From positions 1 to 32,639 of the forward strand of contig JBJYWI010000205.1 of the NCBI GenBank assembly GCA_046259385.1: 32,639 bases of DNA, in the 5' to 3' direction. The notes below the pieces were generated by a model. That model ran no database searches and was not told where the DNA came from. It saw only the letters and a list, made by a program, of their open reading frames with translations. The stretch is from CAVWDI01 sp046259385 (GTDB lineage Bacteria > Chloroflexota > Anaerolineae > Anaerolineales > UBA4823). This document shows, piece after piece, positions 17,027 through 24,009 of this stretch. The position numbers were made by a program, and so were the translations under genes. Each line of letters begins with the position of its first letter. Position 1 is the stretch's first letter.

Positions 17027-17455
17027 TCAGAGAGAGGATATCCGGTCAACTTCAACCCTGATATCTACTTTCGACAGGTGCAGTTGTATTAATGGCGCTT
17101 CAAGATTGTACGATTCGATGCGTTTATTGAGGGCAGCCATCTGCTCCCGGAATTGGCTCAGCGCATTCTCCCACTCAGCCAGTTCCGTGCCTTTGTTCTC
17201 AGAATCAGAGTCTAAGAATAGCTCCCGGGCTGCTTTCAGCTGGTTTCTGGAAAGTTTCAGGTTTGCCTCGATCTCCCGCCGTTCTTCAATCCATCCAGGG
17301 AGGAAACCGCTGTCGGCTAAAATCTTATTTGCCATCCGTTTCTCAGGATCCTCGTGGGGGTTTTCGTACAGCTCAAGCGGCTTCCCTTTTCCAGCAAGGT
17401 CCGCAAACTTACCTTCTTGTATTGCTCTTTGAAGGATTTCTTCCAGCGCTTTCAT
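17027..17455 (-). CDS. DUF1992 (DnaJ homologue subfamily C member 28-like) protein
   Basis: The 142 aa product carries the DUF1992 domain in residues 1-70 (LEEILQRAIQEGKFADLAGKGKPLEL and RMANKILADSGFLPGWIEERREIEANL), followed by charged helices that look able to form coiled coils. There is no J-domain despite the family's eukaryotic name. Molecular function is unknown. ATG 17455 is chosen because the domain starts there; it lies 13 bases after the LysM gene stop and has no clear Shine-Dalgarno sequence. Confidence 0.8.
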   Translation of the reverse strand: MKALEEILQRAIQEGKFADLAGKGKPLELYENPHEDPEKRMANKILADSGFLPGWIEERREIEANLKLSRNQLKAARELFLDSDSENKGTELAEWENALSQFREQMAALNKRIESYNLEAPLIQLHLSKVDIRVEVDRISSL

Positions 17456-17468
17456 TGTTTGGTGGAAA

Positions 17469-18158
17469 TTATGGAATAGTATAGCTGTCGAGTGTTTTAC
17501 CGTCCGGGTCCAGCAGGACCACAACATCGCCGCTTTTCCAGACCGGCTCCTGTCTTCCCCAGTACAGGTCGACAACTGAATCGGCGCCGGATTTTGTATT
17601 CAGGTAGACCGCTCCGTTCTTGTAAAGAACAAGCTCAGGCGCCTGCGGGAAAATGTAGCTTTCCCCGTTGTGCTTGGCAAGCTGCCAGCCCGCCAGGGAG
17701 AACTCGCCAGAGCCGATATGTTTAAGCAGGACCTTCTCGGTTTCCAGGTCTCCCGGACCGATTACGCTGTCGATTTCAACCACCCCTTTTGGATTTTCGG
17801 GTATTCTCAGGGCGTCTCCTTCTTCCAGGGGTTGGGCAGTCTTGAAACCGTTCACGTACACCAGTTCGTTGATGCTCATATTGTATTTTTCTGCGATGCT
17901 TTCAAACGTTTCACCAGACTGCACCTGGTAGATAAAGAAAACCTCGGTTGGGGTTGGCTGGGGCGTCGCTGCTTTGTCCCCTTCAACGGGCGGGGTCTCG
18001 GTTGCTTGGTTGATATAGCTTTCCTGGACGTATTCCAGCAAATCCGGCGGAAGATTGTGGTGGGAGCGTTCCCAGTAGGACAGCGCTGCGTAAGTGCCGC
18101 CGACCGAGATCAGCAGGTTTATCATTAAGAAAAGGAATACCCGTTTCCAGCCTTTCAT
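17469..18158 (-). CDS. Membrane-anchored LysM and lamin-tail domain protein
   Basis: The 229 aa product has an N-terminal membrane anchor (VFLFLMINLLISVGGTYAAL), a Thr/Pro-rich linker, a LysM domain at about 76-123 (IYQVQSGETFESIAEKYNMSINELVYVNG) and a C-terminal lamin-tail (LTD) immunoglobulin-like fold at about 130-229 (LLKHIGSGEFSLAGWQL...VVVLLDPDGKTLDSY). LysM binds peptidoglycan-type glycans, so the protein is likely attached at the cell surface; what the LTD binds is unknown. AGGA about 6 bases before ATG 18158 supports the start. It is the first gene of the seven-gene minus-strand run leading to metH, and the putative minus promoter at 18194-18199 (TGC-TATCAT, extended -10) may serve the whole run. 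Confidence 0.8.
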   Translation of the reverse strand: MKGWKRVFLFLMINLLISVGGTYAALSYWERSHHNLPPDLLEYVQESYINQATETPPVEGDKAATPQPTPTEVFFIYQVQSGETFESIAEKYNMSINELVYVNGFKTAQPLEEGDALRIPENPKGVVEIDSVIGPGDLETEKVLLKHIGSGEFSLAGWQLAKHNGESYIFPQAPELVLYKNGAVYLNTKSGADSVVDLYWGRQEPVWKSGDVVVLLDPDGKTLDSYTIP

Positions 18159-18212
18159 TTCTGGTTCCTAATCAGCTCTTTGCTTCTGACAGAATGATAG
18201 CATAGAATTAAA

Positions 18213-18241
18213 TTGACGAGAGTTACCTTTCGAAATACAAT
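18213..18241 (+). promoter_or_regulatory. Sigma-70 type promoter of the NYN-domain gene
   Basis: TTGACG (18213-18218), a 17-base spacer and TACAAT (18236-18241). The predicted start near 18248 gives a leader of about 86 bases before ATG 18334. It has the same -10 and spacer length as the rplI promoter. Confidence 0.7.
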
Positions 18242-18333
18242 CGGACCCTGCTGGGCAATAAACCCGGGTTCGGGAAGAACCTTTCCAGGGATGGAATTTC
18301 GCTGATAGATTCCAGGAGGTTTTCGTTTTTTGT

Positions 18334-18810
18334 ATGCCTTTTATTATTGACGGTCACAATTTGATACCCTGGGTGCCTGGATTGTCTCTGGACGAAATTG
18401 ACGATGAAATCCGGCTGGTTGAATTGTTGCAAGAGTTCTGCCGCCGCGAGCGCAAGCGGGTGGAGGTATATTTTGACCGGGCAGCCCCGGGAGGATCGCG
18501 GCTCCGGAAGTTTGGTAATGTCACCGCTAGGTTTGTGCGCCACGGCAGAACGGCGGATGAGGCTATCTCAGAAAAGCTGAGACGTTTGGCTGGTGAAGCC
18601 CGTAATTACACGGTTGTCAGTTCGGATCACTCTGTTCAGGCAGCGGCCCGGGCTGCAAGGGCCCGCGTCTTAACCTCCGCCGATTTTGTTGGTATTTTGC
18701 TTGCAGACAATACAGAATCCAGCAATGAAAGTGAGAGCGCCAACAAGAAGCTGAGTCAGAGCGAGGTGGATGAATGGCTCGACATCTTTAACTCCGGGGG
18801 CGAGAAATGA
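18334..18810 (+). CDS. YacP-like NYN-domain ribonuclease
   Basis: The 158 aa product has the PIN-like NYN fold: FIIDGHNL at the N-terminus, VEVYFDRA in the middle and YTVVSSDHSVQ later, supplying the acidic metal ligands. Characterised relatives (B. subtilis YacP/Rae1) cleave mRNA on the ribosome; whether this one does is unknown. The C-terminus is a short polar tail (NTESSNESESANKK). AGGAGG is present but 15 bases from ATG, unusually far, and no closer in-frame start exists. Confidence 0.8.
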   Translation: MPFIIDGHNLIPWVPGLSLDEIDDEIRLVELLQEFCRRERKRVEVYFDRAAPGGSRLRKFGNVTARFVRHGRTADEAISEKLRRLAGEARNYTVVSSDHSVQAAARAARARVLTSADFVGILLADNTESSNESESANKKLSQSEVDEWLDIFNSGGEK

Positions 18811-19076
18811 CTATTTCAAAAAATTTATAAATTGAAATATTAATAAGACCAATCTGGTGGTGTTTTCTAACAAAATTCTAATGCTCAGCGGACTAAAATA
18901 GTGTATATTAACTGCGCCGACACCTGCCCTCCCTTTATTGGTAAATCAGGTGTCGCGTCACCGGAAAACAGAAATAGCACGCCCCCCCCGTGTTGTTTCT
19001 CCGGTGACCCTCCTTAGAACTGCCGGGCGTGCCCCCCCCACGTCCGGCCGTTTCTTTTAATTTAGGACAATTTTCT
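18811..19076. other. Structured intergenic region between convergent genes
   Basis: An AT-rich inverted repeat (ATTTCAA 18813-18819 and TTGAAAT 18832-18838) follows the NYN gene, and three GC-rich hairpins fill 18918-19048. No gene is visible. Both converging transcripts probably end here, although none of the hairpins is followed by a canonical T-run. Confidence 0.5.
18918..19048. repeat. Cluster of three hairpins, two with C7 loops
   Basis: Hairpin 1: CGACACCTG (18918-18926) pairs with CAGGTGTCG (18947-18955). Hairpin 2: GTCACCGG (18957-18964) pairs with CCGGTGAC (19001-19008), with an inner stem CACG-C7-CGTG (18978-18992). Hairpin 3: GCCGGGCGTG (19022-19031), a C7 loop, and CACGTCCGGC (19039-19048), complementary except for one G-U pair. 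Both C8 tracts lie between CACG and CGTG blocks in opposite order. Confidence 0.6.
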
Positions 19077-19538
19077 TTAACTGGAATTTTTACGCTTTAC
19101 CATCACAAGCTGGTTGTGGGTTATTCCTTCTTCCGGTTGGGGGATTACAGAGAAATGGACTTCGTCCATGTAGCTGCGCATCAAATGGACACCCAGTCCG
19201 CCCATCATGCGCTCTTCAAGGTTGGAGTCTAGATCCGGATCCGGAATCCGTTCAGGGTCAAAAGATCTGCCGTTGTCTACCATCTTCACAGTGAATCCCT
19301 TCTCGTTTTCAAAACACGAACACCGCACCGTTTCAATGCATTCTCCTTCATAGGCATGGTTGATGATGTTGGTGAATGCTTCGTCCACTGCCATCTTTAT
19401 TCCGAATAGATCGTTTTCGTTATAACCGCATTTTTCTGCCTGATGGGCGACAAACTGCCGCACCCTTTCCAGGCTTTTGTATTGGGCGAGGAAAATTTTT
19501 GTGGATTCGGGGCAGTGTTCGGGTTTTGAAGTTTTCAT
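19077..19538 (-). CDS. RsbW-like serine kinase / anti-sigma factor (HATPase)
   Basis: A 153 aa GHKL ATPase domain with N box (VDEAFTNIINHAY; E53, N57), G1 box (MVDNGRSFDP) and G2 box (GGLGVHLM), as in RsbW, SpoIIAB and BtrW. Such proteins bind a sigma factor or another target and phosphorylate a STAS partner. The STAS-protein gene lies just upstream on the same strand, which supports a partner-switching pair, but a 132-bp repeat separates the two. No sigma factor or PP2C phosphatase is in the window, so the output is unknown. The start ATG 19538 lacks a clear Shine-Dalgarno sequence. Confidence 0.85.
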   Translation of the reverse strand: MKTSKPEHCPESTKIFLAQYKSLERVRQFVAHQAEKCGYNENDLFGIKMAVDEAFTNIINHAYEGECIETVRCSCFENEKGFTVKMVDNGRSFDPERIPDPDLDSNLEERMMGGLGVHLMRSYMDEVHFSVIPQPEEGITHNQLVMVKRKNSS

Positions 19539-19618
19539 ATAGCTACCAGTAAAAAGGATTGGGAAAATCTCTAGCAGATTCTTGGTGTTTATTGTTTAAA
19601 GGTCTGATGGAATTTAAA

Positions 19619-19750
19619 GAGGCTGTCTAAAAACAAGGTAAATGTCATTCTGATCGAAGATTTCCCGCAGTGAAACGGAGTGAAGAATCTCCAATTTAGT
19701 CTGGGAGACCCTTCGTTTCACTCAGGGTGACAACCTTTTGGGACAGCCTC
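19619..19750. repeat. MITE-like intergenic repeat, copy 1
   Basis: A 132-bp element bounded by inverted termini GAGGCTGTC (19619-19627) and GACAGCCTC (19742-19750). Inside are blocks shared with copy 2 at 32333-32515: TGTCATTCTGATCG, GAAGATTTCCCGCAG, GAAGAATCTCC, TTTAGTCT, CTCAGGGT and CCTTTTGGGACA. It has no coding potential and sits between the STAS and HATPase genes. Confidence 0.75.
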
Positions 19751-19781
19751 TGGTTTCCGTTTTTGATTTCAACAAAGCAGG

Positions 19782-20117
19782 TTAGAAATGCCCGATACCG
19801 TCCATCGTTTCTTCATAGATCTTGAACAGCGGGGTGAACCCAGCCAGGTCAAGTGCTTCCCTGATTCTGGTCGGGACCGCAGTCAGGACGATTTCGCCAT
19901 CTTTGTGCTTTTTGTTTTTTTTCTGGGTGCCGATCAGCACCCTGAGACCGGCGCTGGACATAAACTCTACCCCGCTCATATCGAGCACGATTTTGAATCT
20001 GTCGGCGTCGGTAACCTCATCCACAGCTTCCTGGAGCTGGGGTGCTGAATAACTGTCTATGCGTCCGCTTACAGTGATCAGATCACAGCTCTTGTATTGT
20101 TTCGTTTCTATATCCAT
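19782..20117 (-). CDS. STAS-domain anti-anti-sigma factor (RsbV/SpoIIAA-like)
   Basis: A single STAS domain of 111 aa (LITVSGRIDSYSAPQLQEAVDE...KIVLDMSGVEFMSSAGLRVLIG). The MSSAGLRVL segment holds the serine (S54 or S55) that is normally phosphorylated by the partner kinase. The strong Shine-Dalgarno sequence GGGAGG, six bases before ATG 20117, and a TATAAT on the minus strand at 20158-20163 mark the start of the unit. The HATPase gene downstream is the probable partner. Confidence 0.88.
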   Translation of the reverse strand: MDIETKQYKSCDLITVSGRIDSYSAPQLQEAVDEVTDADRFKIVLDMSGVEFMSSAGLRVLIGTQKKNKKHKDGEIVLTAVPTRIREALDLAGFTPLFKIYEETMDGIGHF

Positions 20118-20157
20118 CGACTGCCTCCCATCTCCTTAAGAAAAAAATAACAAAAAA

Positions 20158-20163
20158 ATTATA
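20158..20163 (-). promoter_or_regulatory. -10 box TATAAT upstream of the STAS gene
   Basis: A perfect TATAAT on the minus strand, 40 bases upstream of the STAS gene start, in an AT-rich stretch. No -35 consensus is visible 16-18 bases upstream, so an alternative recognition mode or an activator is possible. Confidence 0.45.
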
Positions 20164-20270
20164 TCACGACGTAATATTATTGGGATAAATTCTGTCCTGT
20201 ATTCTGGCTCACGGGCAGTGTATGAATCTTGTGTTTAGCATTTAATCAGAAAAAGGTGATATTGATATTT

Positions 20271-20948
20271 TTATGGGTTGGTCTGAGACGCGAGCAACTC
20301 CTTCAGACGGGGGTGGTTTGTATAATATCCGCGCCTTTCCTCAGGCAATAGCGCAGCGATATGGCACATGATTTCATCGGTGTATTCCTGGAGTTTTTCC
20401 CGGCGGTTACCTCCGGAGATGGGTGGAATTGTAAACGGCTCTCCTATCCAAATAGTTACCGGTACGGGTTGAAGGTGAAGAAGCTTGGACTTAACCACGG
20501 CGTCTTCTGTTCCGATTACAGCTGCTGGCAGGACAAGCGCACCCGTTTTTGAGGCCAGGTAGCTCACCCCCATGCGGCCCTTCTGGAGACTCCCGTCCGG
20601 GCTGCGGGTTCCCTCCGGGGCGACTGTCATAACGCCCCCATCCTGAAGCCGTCTGAGCACTTTCCGTGTGGTACTCAAGTCCGCATTATAGCGGTCAATA
20701 AACGTTGCGTTCAATTGTCCTGCAAGCCAATTGATAAATTTGCGGCTCTGGTGTTTTTCCGCCAGGATCATGATGATGTCTTCCCGGTTAATGAAGTAAT
20801 AGGCAAGCAGTACTTCAAGGATTCCGATGTGGTTTACTACATTGATCTGTCTATCTCGATTGAGCGCCTTAACATCGCCGTGAACCTCGATCCGGGTGAT
20901 CACCGGGATGATGATTTTGAATAAAAATAGAATAAATTTGATCAGCAC
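20271..20948 (-). CDS. PlsC-like 1-acyl-sn-glycerol-3-phosphate acyltransferase
   Basis: The 225 aa product has an N-terminal hydrophobic helix and the lysophosphatidate acyltransferase blocks: NHIGILE (39-45), FIDRYNADLSTTR (block II region), PEGTRS (111-116) and LPAAVIG (block IV region). Family members add an acyl chain to lysophosphatidic acid at the membrane. Block I usually reads NHxSxxD, whose His and Asp form the catalytic pair; here H40 is followed four residues later by E45 instead of Asp. Start is GTG 20948 with GGAG 8 bases upstream. The gene follows the 304-aa conserved gene by 21 bases, so the two are probably cotranscribed. Confidence 0.82.
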   Translation of the reverse strand: MLIKFILFLFKIIIPVITRIEVHGDVKALNRDRQINVVNHIGILEVLLAYYFINREDIIMILAEKHQSRKFINWLAGQLNATFIDRYNADLSTTRKVLRRLQDGGVMTVAPEGTRSPDGSLQKGRMGVSYLASKTGALVLPAAVIGTEDAVVKSKLLHLQPVPVTIWIGEPFTIPPISGGNRREKLQEYTDEIMCHIAALLPEERRGYYTNHPRLKELLASQTNP

Positions 20949-20969
20949 CTGTTTAACTCCGGGTCAATT

Positions 20970-21884
20970 TTAATCAGTCAGTTTCTGGATGGACGGCTTT
21001 ATTTTAATTTCTTCAATCAATTTGTTCAATTCATCCATGCTCAGCGTTCTTTTTTCGCCGCTGTAAGCGACCAGCGCCGCTTCCATCAAATTCACTCCGA
21101 AGGATCTGCCCTCATAGCGCGGTGTGGTTGTGATAACGGTTGATACGCCCCGCCTGCGCAGAAGTTCAAGGTTCTCGTCCGTGGTGGTGTTGGTAACCAC
21201 GAATTTTCCTTGCAGGTCCTCGGGTGAGTACTTGTAAATGTAGTGCATGTCTCCTGCGATCAGGTCGGCTGAATGCCAGAATTCTTCGTACTTTGGATGT
21301 GGGGTTTTGTCTTTTGCGCCCGGGGGGTTAAGTATGGATATCGGCAGGAAGCCGGCCACCGGTAAAAGAAGCCGTGCCAGCCTTAGGAAATTATCCAGTC
21401 CATAGACCGGGAAGGGCAGCCCGAACATGAACATCAGGTCGCCGATTACCACTTCATCTGCGACTTCGCTGACCGCCTTAATTAAACCGATCCGGTCTGT
21501 ACCGAAGGGCACGAAGGCGCGCCGGAAATGAGGGATTTTCTGAGCGGTTACGGCTGCTAGTTCAAAAACCCTGCTTTCGAGCACATACTTCAGCAACCGC
21601 CCATCAACGACCGGCGTCTGGTGCACCTCTTTGATCATTTTCAGGGCAGCCCGGATGGGGTAATCGCGGCTGCCGATCCGCACATACAGGTCAACCCCGC
21701 CCACGCTGAGTGCGTCTACTTTCCCGTCTAACCTGGTGAATAACTGCCTGGCAGCCTGCGCGTCTCCTCCGGTCCCGATTCGTTCCAGAATGAGCGGTAC
21801 TCCGTTTAATTTCACCTGGACTTTTTTGTCCCGTTCAGGCTTGCCCAGGCTGACGCTGACCGCTTTTTTAATGGGATTGTTCAT
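20970..21884 (-). CDS. Conserved protein of unknown function (quinate 5-dehydrogenase-like annotation)
   Basis: The 304 aa product starts MNNPIKKAVSVSLGKPERDKKVQV. I recall similar proteins in Firmicutes and Chloroflexota (VSVSLGSSKRD..., then ...LDGKVDAxxxGGxDLY) carrying the database label quinate 5-dehydrogenase, but I see no convincing NAD-binding fingerprint and consider that label unsafe. Features include GKVDALSVGGVDLYV, a Leu-rich hydrophobic stretch (FLRLARLLLPVAGFLPISIL) and VVTNTTTDENLELLRRRGV. ATG 21884 is preceded by TATAAT at 21900-21905, giving a leader of roughly 8-10 bases and no Shine-Dalgarno sequence. Next to an acyltransferase gene, a role in lipid metabolism is possible but unproved. 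Confidence 0.6.
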   Translation of the reverse strand: MNNPIKKAVSVSLGKPERDKKVQVKLNGVPLILERIGTGGDAQAARQLFTRLDGKVDALSVGGVDLYVRIGSRDYPIRAALKMIKEVHQTPVVDGRLLKYVLESRVFELAAVTAQKIPHFRRAFVPFGTDRIGLIKAVSEVADEVVIGDLMFMFGLPFPVYGLDNFLRLARLLLPVAGFLPISILNPPGAKDKTPHPKYEEFWHSADLIAGDMHYIYKYSPEDLQGKFVVTNTTTDENLELLRRRGVSTVITTTPRYEGRSFGVNLMEAALVAYSGEKRTLSMDELNKLIEEIKIKPSIQKLTD

Positions 21885-21899
21885 GGCTAATATTTTGTT

Positions 21900-21905
21900 A
21901 TTATA
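21900..21905 (-). promoter_or_regulatory. -10 box TATAAT with a very short leader
   Basis: TATAAT on the minus strand ends 15 bases before ATG 21884, so the expected leader is about 8-10 bases, too short for normal Shine-Dalgarno initiation. No clear -35 hexamer. Confidence 0.45.
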
Positions 21906-21953
21906 AATCGATAACATGGATTGCTTGGTGCATTTTTTGGGTATTGTGGGCGT

Positions 21954-21959
21954 TATAAT
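21954..21959 (+). promoter_or_regulatory. -10 box TATAAT of the aldo/keto reductase gene
   Basis: A perfect TATAAT 29 bases before ATG 21989; the expected start near 21966 leaves room for the Shine-Dalgarno GGAGAG. No good -35 hexamer is found. It is divergent from the -10 box at 21900-21905. Confidence 0.5.
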
Positions 21960-21988
21960 CAGACGAAAATGCTATTGGAGAGATATAA

Positions 21989-22960
21989 ATGAACTACCGC
22001 CGTTTTGGAAGGACTGGTTGGATGGTCAGTGAGGTTGGATACGGAATGTGGGGCATGGCAGGCTGGTCAGGTTCAGACGATGAACAGTCTCTGGCTTCGC
22101 TGCAGCTATCAATCGACCTGGGTTGCACTTTTTTTGATACCGCCTGGGCGTATGGGGATGGTCACAGTGAAGACCTTTTGGGGCAGATCGTCAGGGCTAA
22201 CCCGGAGCGCAAGCTGTATACAGCTACGAAGATCCCGCCTAAAAACAGGAAATGGCCCAGCAGGCGCGAGCACAGCCTGGATGACTGCTACCCACCGGAG
22301 TATATCAAAAAGTACGTCCTGAGCAGCTTGGAAAATGCAGGACTAGAGAGTTTCGATTTGATCCAGTTCCATACCTGGGAGGATCTCTGGCTGGAGGACG
22401 ACCGCTGGGTAAAGGCGCTGGACCAGCTTCGCAGCCAGGGTTTGATCCACGCGGTGGGTATCAGCATCAACCGCTGGGAAGCCTGGAACGGGATCAATAC
22501 GGTCCGCAGCGGGCAGGTCGACGCAGTCCAGGTGATTTATAACATTTTCGATCAGAATCCAGAGGATGAGCTTTTCCCTGCCTGCCGGGAGATGGACGTG
22601 GCGGTAATTGCACGGGTTCCCTTTGATGAAGGCACCCTCACAGGCGCGTTAACACCTGAAAGCAGCTGGCCGGAAGGCGACTGGCGCAACACATATTTTG
22701 TTCCCGAGAATCTTAAGACAAGCCTGGAGAGAGTGGAGGCGCTGAAACCGCTCCTTCCACCCGGCATGCGCTTGCCTGAGATGGCTTTGCGTTTTATTCT
22801 CGCCAACCCGGATGTCAGCACCGTCATCCCGGGGATGCGGAAGCCAGATCATGTCCGCCAGAACCTGGCTTGCAGCGCTGCCGGACCCCTGCCGGCCGAC
22901 CTGGTTGAAAAACTGCGCCGGCACCGTTGGGATCGTACTCCTACCGAATGGTCCCAGTAA
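21989..22960 (+). CDS. Aldo/keto reductase
   Basis: The 323 aa product is a complete NADPH-dependent aldo/keto reductase barrel. The catalytic tetrad is visible: Asp and Tyr in TFFDTAWAYGDGHSE, Lys in YTATKIPP, His in IQFHTWED. The C-terminal cofactor segment (VSTVIPGMRKPDHVRQNL) resembles the YhdN/YajO-type bacterial group. The physiological substrate cannot be told. GGAGAG lies seven bases before ATG 21989. The gene stands alone on the plus strand and converges with the META-domain lipoprotein gene. Confidence 0.9.
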   Translation: MNYRRFGRTGWMVSEVGYGMWGMAGWSGSDDEQSLASLQLSIDLGCTFFDTAWAYGDGHSEDLLGQIVRANPERKLYTATKIPPKNRKWPSRREHSLDDCYPPEYIKKYVLSSLENAGLESFDLIQFHTWEDLWLEDDRWVKALDQLRSQGLIHAVGISINRWEAWNGINTVRSGQVDAVQVIYNIFDQNPEDELFPACREMDVAVIARVPFDEGTLTGALTPESSWPEGDWRNTYFVPENLKTSLERVEALKPLLPPGMRLPEMALRFILANPDVSTVIPGMRKPDHVRQNLACSAAGPLPADLVEKLRRHRWDRTPTEWSQ

Positions 22961-22991
22961 GTCCCGCAGTGATCCAGCCCAGCGTGCTTAT

Positions 22992-23981
22992 TTAAGGGTC
23001 GCTTATGCCGGGTTCAAACTGCATTGTTCCCCCGTCGGCGAACAGGTCCAGGAACAGGTTCCCCTCCTGGAAAAAGTAGATCCCTACAAAGCCCAGGTCC
23101 TTCAGGAACTGGTCGCTTAAGGAACCGGGCGGACAGGCTGCCAGCGTTGATGGCCCTATCTCGATCTTTATCGTGCTGCCTTCGAGGACGTATGACCCAG
23201 CCGCATGGTTGCAGTCCGCTTTTATCCGCAGATCTCCGCCTTCCAGGAATTCAAGCGTGTAATTCTCCGGGTCCGGCACTTCAATTTCCTGCAGTGGGTT
23301 TGTGAAACGCACCCACTGCCAGGTTTCGCCCATCAGCTGGTTTTCCGATTCTTCTGATGGTTTGGCTTGAGGGATGCTCTCGCTCATTTTTAATTCCAGT
23401 CGGTCTCCTTCCAGGTGGTAGGTATTGCGCACATGCCGGGTGGGTCTCGCCATAGGATCGTCTTCCGCCTGGACCACCATTTCAACCACGATCTCCTCGT
23501 CTGCAAACTCCAATCCTTCGAGGTTAACCCGGTCGCCCAGATAAGCTGTTCCCAGGACGGTGGGGGTCCCGTCCTGATAAACGACCAGAGCAAGGTCGTA
23601 GAATGTACCGCTCCCGCCCGGGTCAGAGACAAGCACAACCGCCGCAGCTGGAGAGCCGTTCCGTTTTCCAAAAGCGTAAAAATCGGACAGTTTTATAATC
23701 GTTTCGGTTGCTGAATCGGGCGCGGCTTGTTCACGGAATTCTCCATCAACCAGTTTCGCCTTTCCATCCTTGGGATATTCGAGCGGGTATTCCAAATTGC
23801 CGAGTTTTTCTAAATCGAGTCCATGTTCCGGAGTCTCGGAGGGCTGCCCTGTCAGCGCTGGGGCGCTTGTACCCCTCTCCGCTGGGGAACCGGTTCCTGT
23901 GCTGGGTGGTGCCTTCAGACCTGTTGTGCAGGCGGTGAGAACTGCGCTCAGCAAGATTGTCAGCAGGTTCATCTTGGTCAA
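22992..23981 (-). CDS. Lipoprotein with C-terminal META domain
   Basis: The 329 aa product has a lipoprotein signal peptide with lipobox LTAC (cleavage before Cys18), a Ser/Thr/Pro-rich linker, a middle domain of unknown type (about 75-200) and a META/DUF306 domain at about 215-329 (GETWQWVRF...LRIKADCNHAAGSYVLEG...STLAACPPG). META domains occur in HslJ and other surface proteins, with no settled activity. The Shine-Dalgarno GGAGG is six bases from TTG 23981 but 15 from ATG 23972, so TTG is the likelier start. It is the last gene of the UbiD/AcnX run, 28 bases after the ARMT1-like gene, and may share its transcript without sharing its function. Confidence 0.8.
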   Translation of the reverse strand: MTKMNLLTILLSAVLTACTTGLKAPPSTGTGSPAERGTSAPALTGQPSETPEHGLDLEKLGNLEYPLEYPKDGKAKLVDGEFREQAAPDSATETIIKLSDFYAFGKRNGSPAAAVVLVSDPGGSGTFYDLALVVYQDGTPTVLGTAYLGDRVNLEGLEFADEEIVVEMVVQAEDDPMARPTRHVRNTYHLEGDRLELKMSESIPQAKPSEESENQLMGETWQWVRFTNPLQEIEVPDPENYTLEFLEGGDLRIKADCNHAAGSYVLEGSTIKIEIGPSTLAACPPGSLSDQFLKDLGFVGIYFFQEGNLFLDLFADGGTMQFEPGISDP

Positions 23982-24009
23982 AATGTACCTCCTTCCCTTT
24001 AGCGGCGGT

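Noticed and set aside
18917..19050. CRISPR-like array
   Set aside because: The repeated blocks are inverted repeats of different sequence without regular spacers; no cas gene is present.
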